Shown: positions 33,250 through 42,661 of the stretch, in pieces
How positions within the stretch are numbered: the stretch's first letter is position 1
Layout of the letters: every line of letters starts with the position of its first letter
Assembly: GCA_028280445.1 (NCBI GenBank)
Contig: JANQLU010000143.1
Span: forward strand, 47,193 to 111,192
DNA from: Pirellulaceae bacterium
Lineage (GTDB): Bacteria; Planctomycetota; Planctomycetia; Pirellulales; Pirellulaceae
Reading direction: 5' to 3'
Length of the DNA: 64,000 bases
Notes under the pieces: model-generated
Told to the model about the DNA's origin: nothing
Database searches by the model: none
What the model saw: the letters and a program-made list of their open reading frames with translations, nothing else
Position numbers and translations under genes: made by a program

Positions 33250-35625
33250 ATGATTCGCGCAACGTTCACATTTGTTTTACTGACACTCATTGTTGTTCCA
33301 GCGTTTGCACAAAACAAACGACAAAAAAAACAGGATACGCGCCCCGAATGGAAACCCGCTAAAAAAGTCGACGTCAAAGTATCCGATCGCGCCCGCAAAA
33401 TTCACATGGCCGGTCAACTGTTTGACGGCCACAACGATTTGCCGATGGTGATGCGTTTTGCCGCCAACAGCAGTTTTAAAAATGTCGATATCTCCAAACC
33501 GACGCGATTTCACACCGATATTCCACGTCTCAAAGCGGGCGGCCTCAAAGCGCAATATTGGAGTGTCTACGTTCCTGCGTCGACTGATCTGACTGGTAAT
33601 GCGCTCCTGCAAACACTGGAGCAAATCGAACTTGTCGAAAAAATGGTTGCCACCTATCCCGAAGTCTTTGCATTTGCCAAAACCGCTGACGAGCTTGAGG
33701 CGCTGATCAAGAAAGGCAAAATCGCATCGATGATGGGGATCGAAGGCGGTCATTCGATTCAGGGCATGCTTGGCATGGTCGAAAAATTCTATGATCGCGG
33801 CGTCCGCTACATGACTTTAACGCATTCAAAAACTCTTGCCTGGGCTGACAGTGCCACGGACAAACCCAAAAACAATGGCCTATCTCCGTTTGGTAAAGAA
33901 GTCATCAAAGAAATGAATCGAGTCGGGATGCTCGTCGATCTGTCGCACGTCAGCGAAAAAACGATGCTCGACGCGCTCGAAATTACCAAAGCGCCGGTGA
34001 TTTTTTCGCACTCATCCGCTCGAGCCATTTGTGACCACCCCCGAAACGTTTCTGATAAAGTCTTGAAACTGGTCAAACAAAACAACGGCGTTGTGATGGT
34101 CAATTTTATGTCCGGTTACATCGTGCCGACCGAACAAAAGAAAAAATTCAAAAACGCCCGAGGAACCATCTACGATGTTGTTGATCATATTGAACACATC
34201 ATCAAAGTGGCGGGAATCGATCATGTCGGAATCGGGAGCGATTATGACGGAGTACGCAGTCTTCCAGTCGGTTTAGAAGATGTTTCGACATATCCGCGAA
34301 TTACACAAGTCTTGCTCGATCGAGGGTACAACGAAAAACAGATCCATAAAATTCTCGGTGGCAACGCGATTCGAGCACTTCGCGACGCAGAAAACGTTGC
34401 CAAAAAACTTCAAGCAAAATCGTCGGCGACGACTAAGCCCATTTCTCGCAAGCAAGAAAAATGGCTTACCGATTTCACGATCGAAGCGAGCAAATTCGAG
34501 CGTCCGCGAGACCGCGTCGGATTGCTGATCGAAAATCCATCGATCGAAATTCCCGAAACCGGAGCGGTGCGTGCTCAAACTGCCGATGGCCGTGAGTTTT
34601 TCGGACAGATCGTCAGAATCGCAAAAAATCTGGCGGTAGCGAAATTCCCGGTTTATAACCTCAAAGCCAACACCGAACTTTCTGGCAAGCTCTATCTGCT
34701 GGACGGCGAACCAAGTCAAGAATTCTCGTTCGACGAAAACGGCGATGTTTCAACCAAAATCAAATTCGGTCGCCGAGTCGTCGCGGAGTATATGCGAGAA
34801 CCGGTCGACAATTCCTCCAAAAAACGGCGAATGGAAACCTACAAGGTTTATCACCACATCTACGATTTCGCCGGTCGAGCCAAATTGACCAAAGGACCCG
34901 GTGGGCTGTTTCCACATCACCGCGGAATCTTTTTTGGTTTTAATCGCATCTCGTATGGAGACAAAAAAGCGGACATCTGGCATTGCAGTAAAGGTGAATC
35001 TCAAACGCACGCGGGATTCAAAGAATCTGCCAGTGGGAAACCCGGAGCATTCGGTATTCAACACATTTGCAAAATCGATTGGAATGGACGGGACAACAAG
35101 AAATTTGCGGACGAAGAACGAAAGCTGTCGTTTTACCAATTCCGCGACGGATTGATGGTCGATTTCGATTCGACACTCTCGTCGGCGGTCGATGTGCCAA
35201 TCGTGCTCGATGGAGATCCGCAACATGCAGGTGTCCAATTCCGAGCTTCGCAACATGTCCCCGACAAAACAAAAAAGCAAACGTTTTACATTCGACCTGA
35301 TGGAAAAGGGACTCCGGGCAAATTTCGCAATTGGCCGAAAAACAAAGACCATGTCGATCTGCCTTGGAACGCATTGTGCTTTGTGGTTGACGGACGGCAG
35401 TATACGTGTGTCTATTTCAACCATCCCAAAAATCCTAAAAATACTCGCTTCAGCGAACGTGACTACGGACGCTTCGGAGCATATTTCAAATACGAATTGA
35501 CCAAGGACAAACCGCTCCGCGTTCGCTACCGTTACTGGATTCAACCCGGCGAGATGACCGTTGCTGAAATCCAGAAAATGAGCGACAGCTATCGAAATCA
35601 ACTTCGAGCCGGAGTCAAACAATAG
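33250..35625 (+). CDS. Exported M19 dipeptidase fused to a DUF6807 (PmoA-like) domain
   Basis: A signal peptide (MIRATFTFVLLTLIVVPAFA) leads into a complete M19 (renal dipeptidase) domain at about residues 50-390. Zinc/catalytic positions are the DGHND motif (His61, Asp63), MGIEGGHSI (Glu), LVDLSHVS (His), FSHSSARAI (His) and GSDYDG (Asp). Residues about 450-785 are a second domain with GGLFPHHRGIFFGF, IVLDGDPQHAGVQFR and RYRYWIQPGEMT, the layout of planctomycete DUF6807 ('PmoA family') proteins. The domain name is historical and does not imply methane oxidation. Usually these two domains are separate proteins. AAAGGG precedes ATG 33250, and acsA starts 10 nt after the stop. Confidence 0.88.
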   Translation: MIRATFTFVLLTLIVVPAFAQNKRQKKQDTRPEWKPAKKVDVKVSDRARKIHMAGQLFDGHNDLPMVMRFAANSSFKNVDISKPTRFHTDIPRLKAGGLKAQYWSVYVPASTDLTGNALLQTLEQIELVEKMVATYPEVFAFAKTADELEALIKKGKIASMMGIEGGHSIQGMLGMVEKFYDRGVRYMTLTHSKTLAWADSATDKPKNNGLSPFGKEVIKEMNRVGMLVDLSHVSEKTMLDALEITKAPVIFSHSSARAICDHPRNVSDKVLKLVKQNNGVVMVNFMSGYIVPTEQKKKFKNARGTIYDVVDHIEHIIKVAGIDHVGIGSDYDGVRSLPVGLEDVSTYPRITQVLLDRGYNEKQIHKILGGNAIRALRDAENVAKKLQAKSSATTKPISRKQEKWLTDFTIEASKFERPRDRVGLLIENPSIEIPETGAVRAQTADGREFFGQIVRIAKNLAVAKFPVYNLKANTELSGKLYLLDGEPSQEFSFDENGDVSTKIKFGRRVVAEYMREPVDNSSKKRRMETYKVYHHIYDFAGRAKLTKGPGGLFPHHRGIFFGFNRISYGDKKADIWHCSKGESQTHAGFKESASGKPGAFGIQHICKIDWNGRDNKKFADEERKLSFYQFRDGLMVDFDSTLSSAVDVPIVLDGDPQHAGVQFRASQHVPDKTKKQTFYIRPDGKGTPGKFRNWPKNKDHVDLPWNALCFVVDGRQYTCVYFNHPKNPKNTRFSERDYGRFGAYFKYELTKDKPLRVRYRYWIQPGEMTVAEIQKMSDSYRNQLRAGVKQ

Positions 35626-35635
35626 ATGGATCAAT

Positions 35636-37594
35636 ATGTCTGAACAAAACACTCAAATTGACAACGTGATGCATGAAGAGCGCCTGTTTCCGCCGTCGGC
35701 GGAATTTTCTGCGGGCGCCAGTATCGCGTCGATGAACGAATATCAAAAACTTTACGACGCTGCCAAAGATGATCGCGATGCATTCTGGAGTGCCGAGGCT
35801 CAACGCGAACTTCATTGGTTTGAGCCTTTTCACACCGTTTTCGAGCGCAATGGCGACACGGTTGGCTGGTTTCTCGGCGGGAAAACGAATGTCTCTTACA
35901 ATTGCCTCGATGCTCAGATTGCCAATGGGAATGGACAGCGCACCGCAATTGTTTGGGAAGGCGAGCCCGGCGACACGCGAACGTTGACCTATGAGCAATT
36001 GCATGAACAGGTTTGCAAATTCGCAAATGCGTTACGATCCTTGGGTGTCGAAACGGGAGATGTTGTTTCGATTTATATGCCCATGACACCCGAGCTGGCG
36101 ATTGCTATGCTCGCTTGTGCTCGTATCGGTGCGATTCACAGCGTCATATTTGCCGGTTTTTCGGCCGAAGCGATCGCTGATCGAAACAACGATGCCAGTG
36201 CAAAAATCCAACTGACATCCGATGGGCTTTATCGCCGCGGCAAAATTCTGCCGCTCAAAGAAACGGTTGACGAGGCACTGGCAAAATCGCCGACCGTGGA
36301 ACATTGCGTTGTTCTCCGACGCTGCGAGAACGAAGTTTCAATGACCGAGGGACGTGACCATTGGTGGCATGATCTCGTTGATGCGGCATCGTCAGAATGT
36401 CCGGCCGAGCCGCTCGACAGTGAAACCTCGCTGTTTATCCTGTACACCAGCGGCTCGACGGGAAAACCAAAAGGCATTCGTCACACAACCGCTGGTTACA
36501 ATCTGTGGGCCAAGAAAACTTTCCAATGGGTTTTTGACTATCGCGATTCGGATATTTATTGGTGCACGGCTGATTGTGGTTGGATCACCGGACATAGCTA
36601 CATCGTCTATGGGCCGCTTTGTAATGGCGCTACGGTTCTGATGTACGAAGGCGCTCCGAACTATCCAGCAGAAAATCGGTTCTGGGAACTTATCGAAAAA
36701 CATCGAGTTACGATTCTCTACACGGCCCCGACAGCGATTCGGGCGTTTATCAAATGGGGTGATCACCACGTCGAAAAACACGATCTCAGCAGTTTGAGAA
36801 TTCTGGGAACCGTTGGAGAAGGGATCAATCCAGAAGCGTGGATGTGGTATCACAAAAAAATTGGCAACGAAACTTGTCCGATTGTTGATACTTGGTGGCA
36901 AACAGAAACGGGTGGCGTAATGATGTCCCCGATTCCCGGGGCGACAGCGACCAAGCCGGGCTCGTGTACCAAACCACTTCCTGGAATCGTTCCGGCGATC
37001 ATTGATTCCGAAGGCCATGAGATTACCGAAGCGAATCACGGCGGAATGCTTTGTATCGCCGAACCCTGGCCTGGAATGCTGCGCGGCATCTGGGGCGACG
37101 ATCAGCGTCATCGCGAACAATATTGGACCACCGTGCCCGGCATGTATCTGACCGGAGACAACGCCCGTTTCGACGAAGATGGATATTACTGGATCATGGG
37201 TCGAATCGATGATGTGATTAATGTTTCGGGTCACCGACTCAGCACGATCGAAGTCGAATCGGCATTGGTTTCCCATGATGCGGTCGCTGAAGCGGCAGCG
37301 GTTGGCCGCCCTGACGACATCAAAGGTCAAGCCATCGCGGTATTCGTTTCGATTAAAGATGCGGAACCCTCTGACGAACTCAAAACAGAACTGCGACAAC
37401 ATGTTCGCAAAGAAATAGGTGCACTCGCACAGCCCGACGACATTCGGTTTACGGCGGCTTTGCCCAAAACGCGCAGTGGAAAAATCATGCGGCGGTTGCT
37501 GCGAGATATTGCCGCAGGCAAGGAAGCGACAGGAGATACTTCGACACTCGAGGATTACACAGTACTGGCCAAATTACGTTCCGAAGACGAATAG
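35636..37594 (+). CDS. acsA: Acetyl-CoA synthetase
   Basis: AcsA makes acetyl-CoA from acetate, ATP and CoA. At 652 residues it has full length. Motifs are the phosphate-binding loop YTSGSTGKPKG (about residues 269-279), DTWWQTETGG, the hinge/adenylate motif TGDNARFDEDGYYWIMGRID and DVINVSGHRLSTIEVE. The C-terminal PKTRSGKIMRRLLRDI carries the conserved catalytic Lys (about residue 616) that is acetylated in other bacteria. ATG 35636 lies 10 nt after the dipeptidase fusion, so the two are likely co-transcribed. Confidence 0.97.
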   Translation: MSEQNTQIDNVMHEERLFPPSAEFSAGASIASMNEYQKLYDAAKDDRDAFWSAEAQRELHWFEPFHTVFERNGDTVGWFLGGKTNVSYNCLDAQIANGNGQRTAIVWEGEPGDTRTLTYEQLHEQVCKFANALRSLGVETGDVVSIYMPMTPELAIAMLACARIGAIHSVIFAGFSAEAIADRNNDASAKIQLTSDGLYRRGKILPLKETVDEALAKSPTVEHCVVLRRCENEVSMTEGRDHWWHDLVDAASSECPAEPLDSETSLFILYTSGSTGKPKGIRHTTAGYNLWAKKTFQWVFDYRDSDIYWCTADCGWITGHSYIVYGPLCNGATVLMYEGAPNYPAENRFWELIEKHRVTILYTAPTAIRAFIKWGDHHVEKHDLSSLRILGTVGEGINPEAWMWYHKKIGNETCPIVDTWWQTETGGVMMSPIPGATATKPGSCTKPLPGIVPAIIDSEGHEITEANHGGMLCIAEPWPGMLRGIWGDDQRHREQYWTTVPGMYLTGDNARFDEDGYYWIMGRIDDVINVSGHRLSTIEVESALVSHDAVAEAAAVGRPDDIKGQAIAVFVSIKDAEPSDELKTELRQHVRKEIGALAQPDDIRFTAALPKTRSGKIMRRLLRDIAAGKEATGDTSTLEDYTVLAKLRSEDE

Positions 37595-37938
37595 GGCAGA
37601 GCTACCTGTGAAGATCGTGGGTGGAAGAATTTAATGGGGTAGATTTCAACGGTTAGCCTGTCATCTACGATTGGTCGAATAAAGTCGCCTCGTTTATCTG
37701 ACCGATGATGTTGGTAGGGACGCGCGCAATTGGTCGCTTTTTTGCGATTCGTTGGTTTTTGTCGGAAACAAAGCATAAAAACAACGCGGTTTTAACAGCT
37801 TTTGTTTTCCCCAAACCCATCGAATGAGTACGATAGTGACGACCAATTTCCGGCACTTGCTAGCAGTGGGCTGACGAAAGACGGCCGTCCTCGAGTCTGG
37901 TCCCTGCTAAAACACCCATTCTGGAAAACGATAAACGC
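37595..37938. other. Intergenic region, no recognised feature
   Basis: 344 nt between acsA and the GNAT gene. No repeat of families A-E, terminator hairpin or convincing small ORF was found. Confidence 0.6.
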
Positions 37939-39063
37939 ATGCCTGTCGAAGTGAGTCCTGTTACCACGAAAAGCGATCAGAAAGCGTTTCTGAATTTGCC
38001 TTGGCAGCTCTATCAAAACGACTCTCATTGGGTGCCCCCGCTACGGCAGAACCAAAAAGAACTCTGTGGATTCGCCAAACATCCGTTCTATGAAACCGCA
38101 GATTCGACAGCTTACCTGGCCAAGATCGATGGAAAACCGGTGGGCCGAGTTCTGGCGATTACCAACCATACGTTTAACGAATTGTATCAATCCAAATTTG
38201 GATTTTTTGGATTTTTTGAATCCGTTGAAAACGCTGAAGTCGCGAATGCTCTGTTTGACGCAGTTAAAAAACACCATCGCCAATTGGGGCACGACACACT
38301 GCGAGGTCCAACCAATCCGTCTATGAACTATGAGTGTGGACTGCTCGTTGATGGGTTTGACAGCCCGCCAGTATTCATGATGACGTATAACCCGCCCTAC
38401 TACCAAGAGTATTTCGAATCCAACGGGATGGTTAAATCTCACGACCTTTATGCCTACCTCGGTCACGTTGACATGCTCAAGGATAACGAGGAACGGTGGG
38501 CGTTCATCAATGAAAAACTTTCGAAAAAAGTTAACTTCACGATGCGGCAAATGGAACGCCCTCGGTTCGACGAAGAACTCCGCGGATTCCTGGACGTGTA
38601 CAATCGCGCGCTACCTGGCAGTTGGGGGTTTGTTCCGATTTCTCAATCCGAAATGGATCACATGGCGGCGGGGTTGCGCCATTTAATCGTGCCGGATTTG
38701 ACCGGAGTCGTCGAAGTGGACGGTAAACGGATCGGCGTCACTTTTGGAATGCTCGACTACAACGATCGGATCAAGAAGATTGACGGCAAACTTTTTCCGT
38801 TTGGATTTTTCAAGTTGTTATTTAATCGGAAAAAAATCAAGCGCGTCAGGCTGATCAGCACCAACGTCGTCCCTGAATACCAGAAAAACAAAGGGATCGG
38901 ACTCACGTTGTTCAGTTCGCTCATTCCCAATATCTACAAATGGGGAATCGAAGAATGCGAGTTTTCCTGGGTCCTGGAATCCAACCGCCTGTCACGGGCG
39001 ACACTCGAACGCTGCGGAACCGTGCTATACAAAACCTACCGAATGTATGATTCGGAAATCTAA
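37939..39063 (+). CDS. GNAT-fold acyltransferase-like protein
   Basis: 374 residues without TM helices. The N-terminal part contains LNLPWQLYQNDSHWVPPLRQ and FYETADSTAYLAKIDGKPVGRVLAI, a GNAT-type beta-hairpin. GFFGFFESVENAEVANALFD and RGPTNPSMNYECGLLVDGFDSPPVFMM follow. A second half ends VPEYQKNKGIGLTLFSSLIP (acyl-CoA loop-like Q/R-x-x-G-x-G/A, here QKNKGIG) and CEFSWVLESNRLSRATLERCG. This matches a conserved bacterial family annotated as 'N-acetyltransferase' of about 370 residues with two GNAT-like halves. The substrate is unknown. Confidence 0.75.
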   Translation: MPVEVSPVTTKSDQKAFLNLPWQLYQNDSHWVPPLRQNQKELCGFAKHPFYETADSTAYLAKIDGKPVGRVLAITNHTFNELYQSKFGFFGFFESVENAEVANALFDAVKKHHRQLGHDTLRGPTNPSMNYECGLLVDGFDSPPVFMMTYNPPYYQEYFESNGMVKSHDLYAYLGHVDMLKDNEERWAFINEKLSKKVNFTMRQMERPRFDEELRGFLDVYNRALPGSWGFVPISQSEMDHMAAGLRHLIVPDLTGVVEVDGKRIGVTFGMLDYNDRIKKIDGKLFPFGFFKLLFNRKKIKRVRLISTNVVPEYQKNKGIGLTLFSSLIPNIYKWGIEECEFSWVLESNRLSRATLERCGTVLYKTYRMYDSEI

Positions 39064-39160
39064 GAGTGCCACTGGCTTGGCCAGTGATTATAAATTAACT
39101 CTGATTTTTTGCTCAATTGAAGCACCAAACAACCACAACACTGGCGGAGCCAGTGCCACC
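39064..39160. repeat. Palindromic element, family E
   Basis: The left arm GAGTGCCACTGGCTTGGCCA (39064-39086 including GTG) and right arm CACTGGCGGAGCCAGTGCCA (ending 39160) are inverted copies with mismatches in the middle. Each arm is also self-palindromic (CACTGGC...GCCAGTG). It directly follows the GNAT stop codon. Confidence 0.75.
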
Positions 39161-39163
39161 CCA

Positions 39164-39188
39164 CGGCGGCTAGCGCCTTGCCGCTCAC
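39164..39188. repeat. Family A half-element
   Basis: CGGCGGCTAGCGCCTTGCCG followed by CTCAC is the right arm of family A; no left arm is present. It lies 3 bp after the family E element. Confidence 0.8.
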
Positions 39189-39392
39189 AATTGCTTGGTG
39201 CGCACACCATTGTTATGGCGTCGTGACTGAATTTTTTCAAAACGAAACTAAACTGGTCCGCCATTTAGCAATGTTGCGTAAATTACCATCACAGCCCATT
39301 CGTAGACTTTCGTTGCTCGAAGCGTTATAACCAAAGCTGGCTCGTGTTCGCGATAGAGCCAACAACCAGGTTCGCATTTAAAAGGGAATGAA

Positions 39393-41852
39393 ATGTTGCG
39401 CTACACCTTACCAATTCTTGTCATCTTGCTTGGCATCACGGACCATCTCCATAGCCAAAGCAAATATCAAACACCTCCGCAATCGGTGGTCAAAATTATC
39501 GACGCCAAACCCGCGCCCGGTGTCAGTTTCAGCCCCGATCGGAAATGGATGTTGCACCTCGAACGCGACGCCATGCCGTCGATCAAAGACGTATCACGTC
39601 GTATGTTGCGACTTGCCGGTCTCCGCATCGATCCGGCTTCGAGTTCCCGATTTTCAACCAGTTTCATTCGCGGCATCAAATTTATTGATCGCGATACAAT
39701 GGTAACCATGATGGATACCAACGAAGGCTCTTCGGGTGAAGAACGCCCACGGTTTTCCAGCATCAGCTGGTCTCACAAATCAAATGCGGTTGCTGTCGTA
39801 TGGGAAAGCAAAAGAGGCAGTTTTTTATCAGTCGCCGAGTGTGAAGCAGGGAAATCCGCCGTTTTCCGATCCATGGCAGTTCGAGTAAACACGATTTTCA
39901 ATGGTATTTCATGGATGCCCGACGGGAATCGAATTTTGTGCACGGTCGTCGCTGAAAAAAAACAACCAGAACCCAAAGGCACGGGCGCACCCGCGGGTCC
40001 CAACATCCAGGAATCATCAGGAAATAAATCTCCGACACGAACCTACCAGGATTTGCTCAAAAACCCTCACGACGAGGCTCTGTTTGAATACTACGCGACA
40101 TCGCAATTGGCGACTATAACATTTGACGGTACGGTTAAAACGATTGGAAAACCGGGGATCATCACCAATGTCGAGCCATCGCCAGACGGAAAATACTTCA
40201 TTGTTCAAACGATCCAAAAACCATTTTCGTATTTGCAAACTTATCGTTCATTTCCACATAACATCGAAGTCTGGGATTTGCGCGGACGAGTTGTCTACTC
40301 TGTTGCCCAAGTTCCGTTGGCAACCAATATTCCAATCGAAGGCGTGCGAACTGGTCCTCGCAATGTCACTTGGAAAACAGGAGAGTCGGCGACACTGATC
40401 TGGACCGAGGCGCTTGACGGCGGTGACCCCAACAAAAAAGCGAAGCATCGCGACAAAATCGTCACGTTTGCAGCACCATTCAATGGCCAACCAAAAGAAA
40501 TCGCGAAAACTCAGCATCGCGCATTTGGCGCCACATTCCTGACCGATACATCGAAATTCATGACGACCGAATACGATCGGAATCGGCGCTGGGTCACGAC
40601 AAAATTGCACGACCTCAAAAATGGTGGAACGCCGAAAGTTGTCGAGGATCGCAGCATCCGCGATCGTTATGGTGATCCAGGACGCTTGGTGACGCGTCGC
40701 GACAAAGATGGACACGCCGTGGTTTGGCAAGATGGCGATTGGATTTATCGTATCGGCCGAGGTGCCTCTCCCAAAGGAATGTTGCCGTTTATCGACCGAC
40801 AAAACTTGAAAACAATGAAAACCGAGCGGCTTTGGCGATGTAAAGAAGGGACTTATGAATCGGTTGCCGGAATCATCGCGAGCTCAAAAGATAAAAAGCC
40901 AATCATTGTTACTTCAAAAGAAACGCCTACCACTCCGGCAAACTATGTTGCTCGCAACCTGAACGATGGTTCCGAAAAGAAATTGACGAATTTCAAAGAC
41001 CCCACTCCACAAATTCGCGGGATCAAAAAGAAACTCGTGACCTATAAACGTTCGGATGGAGTGCCGCTTTCGGCAACGCTCTATTTGCCGGCTGACTACA
41101 AAGAAGGTACGAAACTGCCGTTGCTGGTTTGGGCGTACCCGCGCGAGTTTAACGACCGCAAAACCGCGGGCCAGGTCAGCGCAAGTCCATCGCGATTTAC
41201 GCGGATTGCCAGCATCAGCCATTTGACACTGGTCACGCAAGGCTACGCAGTCATGGATGCGGCAACCATGCCCGTCATTGGCGATCCCAAAACGATGAAC
41301 GACACGTTTGTTGAACAAATTGTCGATGCTGCCAAGGCGGCAATCGACAAAGCGGTTGAAATGGGTGTCGCCGACCGAGATCGTGTCGGTGTCGGAGGCC
41401 ATAGCTACGGAGCATTTATGACAGCAAACTTGCTGGCCCATTGCGATTTGTTCCGAGCCGGAATCGCACGCAGCGGCGCTTATAACCGCACGTTGACACC
41501 GTTTGGTTTTCAATCAGAACGCAGAACGGTTTGGGAAGCCCCCGAATTATATTTCAAAATCTCGCCGTTTCTTCACGCGCACAAAATTGACGAGCCGATG
41601 CTGATGATTCACGGCGAAGCGGACAACAACTCGGGAACTTTTCCGATGCAGTCACGACGAATGTATCAGGCGATCAAAGGAAACGGCGGTACCGTTCGCT
41701 TGGTCATGTTGCCTAACGAATCACACGGTTATCGCGCACGAGAGTCGGTCCTCCACACGCAAGCAGAAATGCTAAAATGGATGGACAAGCACGTGAAAAA
41801 TGCGAAACCTCGCAAAAAGAAAAAAGATCGCATTGACGTTGATCCCCGGTAA
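39393..41852 (+). CDS. Exported S9-family (prolyl oligopeptidase-type) peptidase
   Basis: A short signal-like N-terminus (MLRYTLPILVILLGITDHLH) is followed by a long beta-propeller-type region (residues about 30-550). The last roughly 270 residues are an S9 catalytic domain. Catalytic residues are Ser671 in GGHSYG, Asp744 in IHGEADNNSG and His778 in NESHGYRARE. The stretch LPLLVWAYPREFND precedes it, as in glutamyl endopeptidase-like members. AAAGGG lies before ATG 39393. Cleavage specificity is unknown. Downstream lie repeat elements, not another operon gene. Confidence 0.92.
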   Translation: MLRYTLPILVILLGITDHLHSQSKYQTPPQSVVKIIDAKPAPGVSFSPDRKWMLHLERDAMPSIKDVSRRMLRLAGLRIDPASSSRFSTSFIRGIKFIDRDTMVTMMDTNEGSSGEERPRFSSISWSHKSNAVAVVWESKRGSFLSVAECEAGKSAVFRSMAVRVNTIFNGISWMPDGNRILCTVVAEKKQPEPKGTGAPAGPNIQESSGNKSPTRTYQDLLKNPHDEALFEYYATSQLATITFDGTVKTIGKPGIITNVEPSPDGKYFIVQTIQKPFSYLQTYRSFPHNIEVWDLRGRVVYSVAQVPLATNIPIEGVRTGPRNVTWKTGESATLIWTEALDGGDPNKKAKHRDKIVTFAAPFNGQPKEIAKTQHRAFGATFLTDTSKFMTTEYDRNRRWVTTKLHDLKNGGTPKVVEDRSIRDRYGDPGRLVTRRDKDGHAVVWQDGDWIYRIGRGASPKGMLPFIDRQNLKTMKTERLWRCKEGTYESVAGIIASSKDKKPIIVTSKETPTTPANYVARNLNDGSEKKLTNFKDPTPQIRGIKKKLVTYKRSDGVPLSATLYLPADYKEGTKLPLLVWAYPREFNDRKTAGQVSASPSRFTRIASISHLTLVTQGYAVMDAATMPVIGDPKTMNDTFVEQIVDAAKAAIDKAVEMGVADRDRVGVGGHSYGAFMTANLLAHCDLFRAGIARSGAYNRTLTPFGFQSERRTVWEAPELYFKISPFLHAHKIDEPMLMIHGEADNNSGTFPMQSRRMYQAIKGNGGTVRLVMLPNESHGYRARESVLHTQAEMLKWMDKHVKNAKPRKKKKDRIDVDPR

Positions 41853-41855
41853 GGT

Positions 41856-41914
41856 AGTAGGGCCGGTTCCTACCGGCCAATCCAAGAAAACGGCCGGTGG
41901 GAACCGGCCCTACT
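41856..41914. repeat. Palindromic element, family D (copy 2)
   Basis: Arms AGTAGGGCCGGTTCCTACCG and CGGTGGGAACCGGCCCTACT, nearly exact inverted copies (one T/G wobble), around CCAATCCAAGAAAACGGC. It begins 4 bp after the S9 peptidase stop. Confidence 0.88.
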
Positions 41915-41924
41915 TGGAAACAGC

Positions 41925-41994
41925 GTGAGCGGCAAGGCGCTAGCCGCCGGTACGTTTGCGCTGACAAACCGGCGGCTAGCGCCTTGCCGCTCAC
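41925..41994. repeat. Palindromic element, family A (perfect copy)
   Basis: 27-bp perfect arms: 41925-41951 beginning GTGAGCGGCAAGGCGCTAGC and 41968-41994 ending GCTAGCGCCTTGCCGCTCAC, loop of 16 nt. It lies 10 bp after the family D element. Confidence 0.92.
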
Positions 41995-42031
41995 CGATGT
42001 CGAACCGTTCAATATCGATGCAGCCAATTCA

Positions 42032-42532
42032 ATGACCGATAACCATGTTGAATATCCTTTGAAACCCGCGGCAACGGATGTGCCGGAAACAACTGGTTTT
42101 GTTGGTAACAACAAACGGAATTACTACATTGCACTTGGAGTCGTAACTGCCATTCCGCTGCCGTGGGTGGCGATGTTTGACGATGGTTCGCTCGAATCCT
42201 GGATGACATTCTTTATCACGACGGTCTTTCCGTATTGGATGACTGCTGCATTCGCAATTGCGACCCAACGACCAGAAACTGCAAAACGGTTGCTCGAACG
42301 CTGCATGATTTTTGGAGCCGTCGGTGCGACCCTGTGGATTTACATTTTAGACTTTGTGTTGTCAGTACCTGATATCGGGATCAATAGCTCGCTGTACAGC
42401 CTAACGCGTTACGGCATTCCCAACCTGCCCAGTGTTCTGTTTTCCGGGGCCTTTACCGGATTGGTTTTTGCGTTGGTATTTCATTTCGTTGTAAAAATTG
42501 TGCAAAAATTAACGGCAAAGATTTACTATTGA
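42032..42532 (+). CDS. Four-TM membrane protein of unknown function
   Basis: I chose ATG 42032 (MTDNHVEYPLKPAATDVPET) because the longer frame from 41897 reads through repeat DNA. Four TM helices are visible: YYIALGVVTAIPLPWVAMF, WMTFFITTVFPYWMTAAFAI, MIFGAVGATLWIYILDFVLS and LPSVLFSGAFTGLVFALVFH. Short polar loops and a Lys/Thr C-terminus (KIVQKLTAKIYY) follow. No family was recognised. It stands between two groups of secreted-protein genes. Confidence 0.75.
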   Translation: MTDNHVEYPLKPAATDVPETTGFVGNNKRNYYIALGVVTAIPLPWVAMFDDGSLESWMTFFITTVFPYWMTAAFAIATQRPETAKRLLERCMIFGAVGATLWIYILDFVLSVPDIGINSSLYSLTRYGIPNLPSVLFSGAFTGLVFALVFHFVVKIVQKLTAKIYY

Positions 42533-42661
42533 TTTTGACCGTTTTGTCCTCCATCGCCCGTAAATCTCCCACAAAATGGCCGGGTGGAATGTCGACGAAT
42601 TCCGTTTAAACTGGAATCTGACGCCGCCCGTTAACCTAGCGCCCACGAAAGACCCACGACC

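Noticed and set aside
41897..42031. N-terminal extension of the four-TM protein gene into family A and D repeats
   Set aside because: The extension is encoded by palindromic repeat DNA and its protein sequence is unlike a real N-terminus; ATG 42032 fits the protein.
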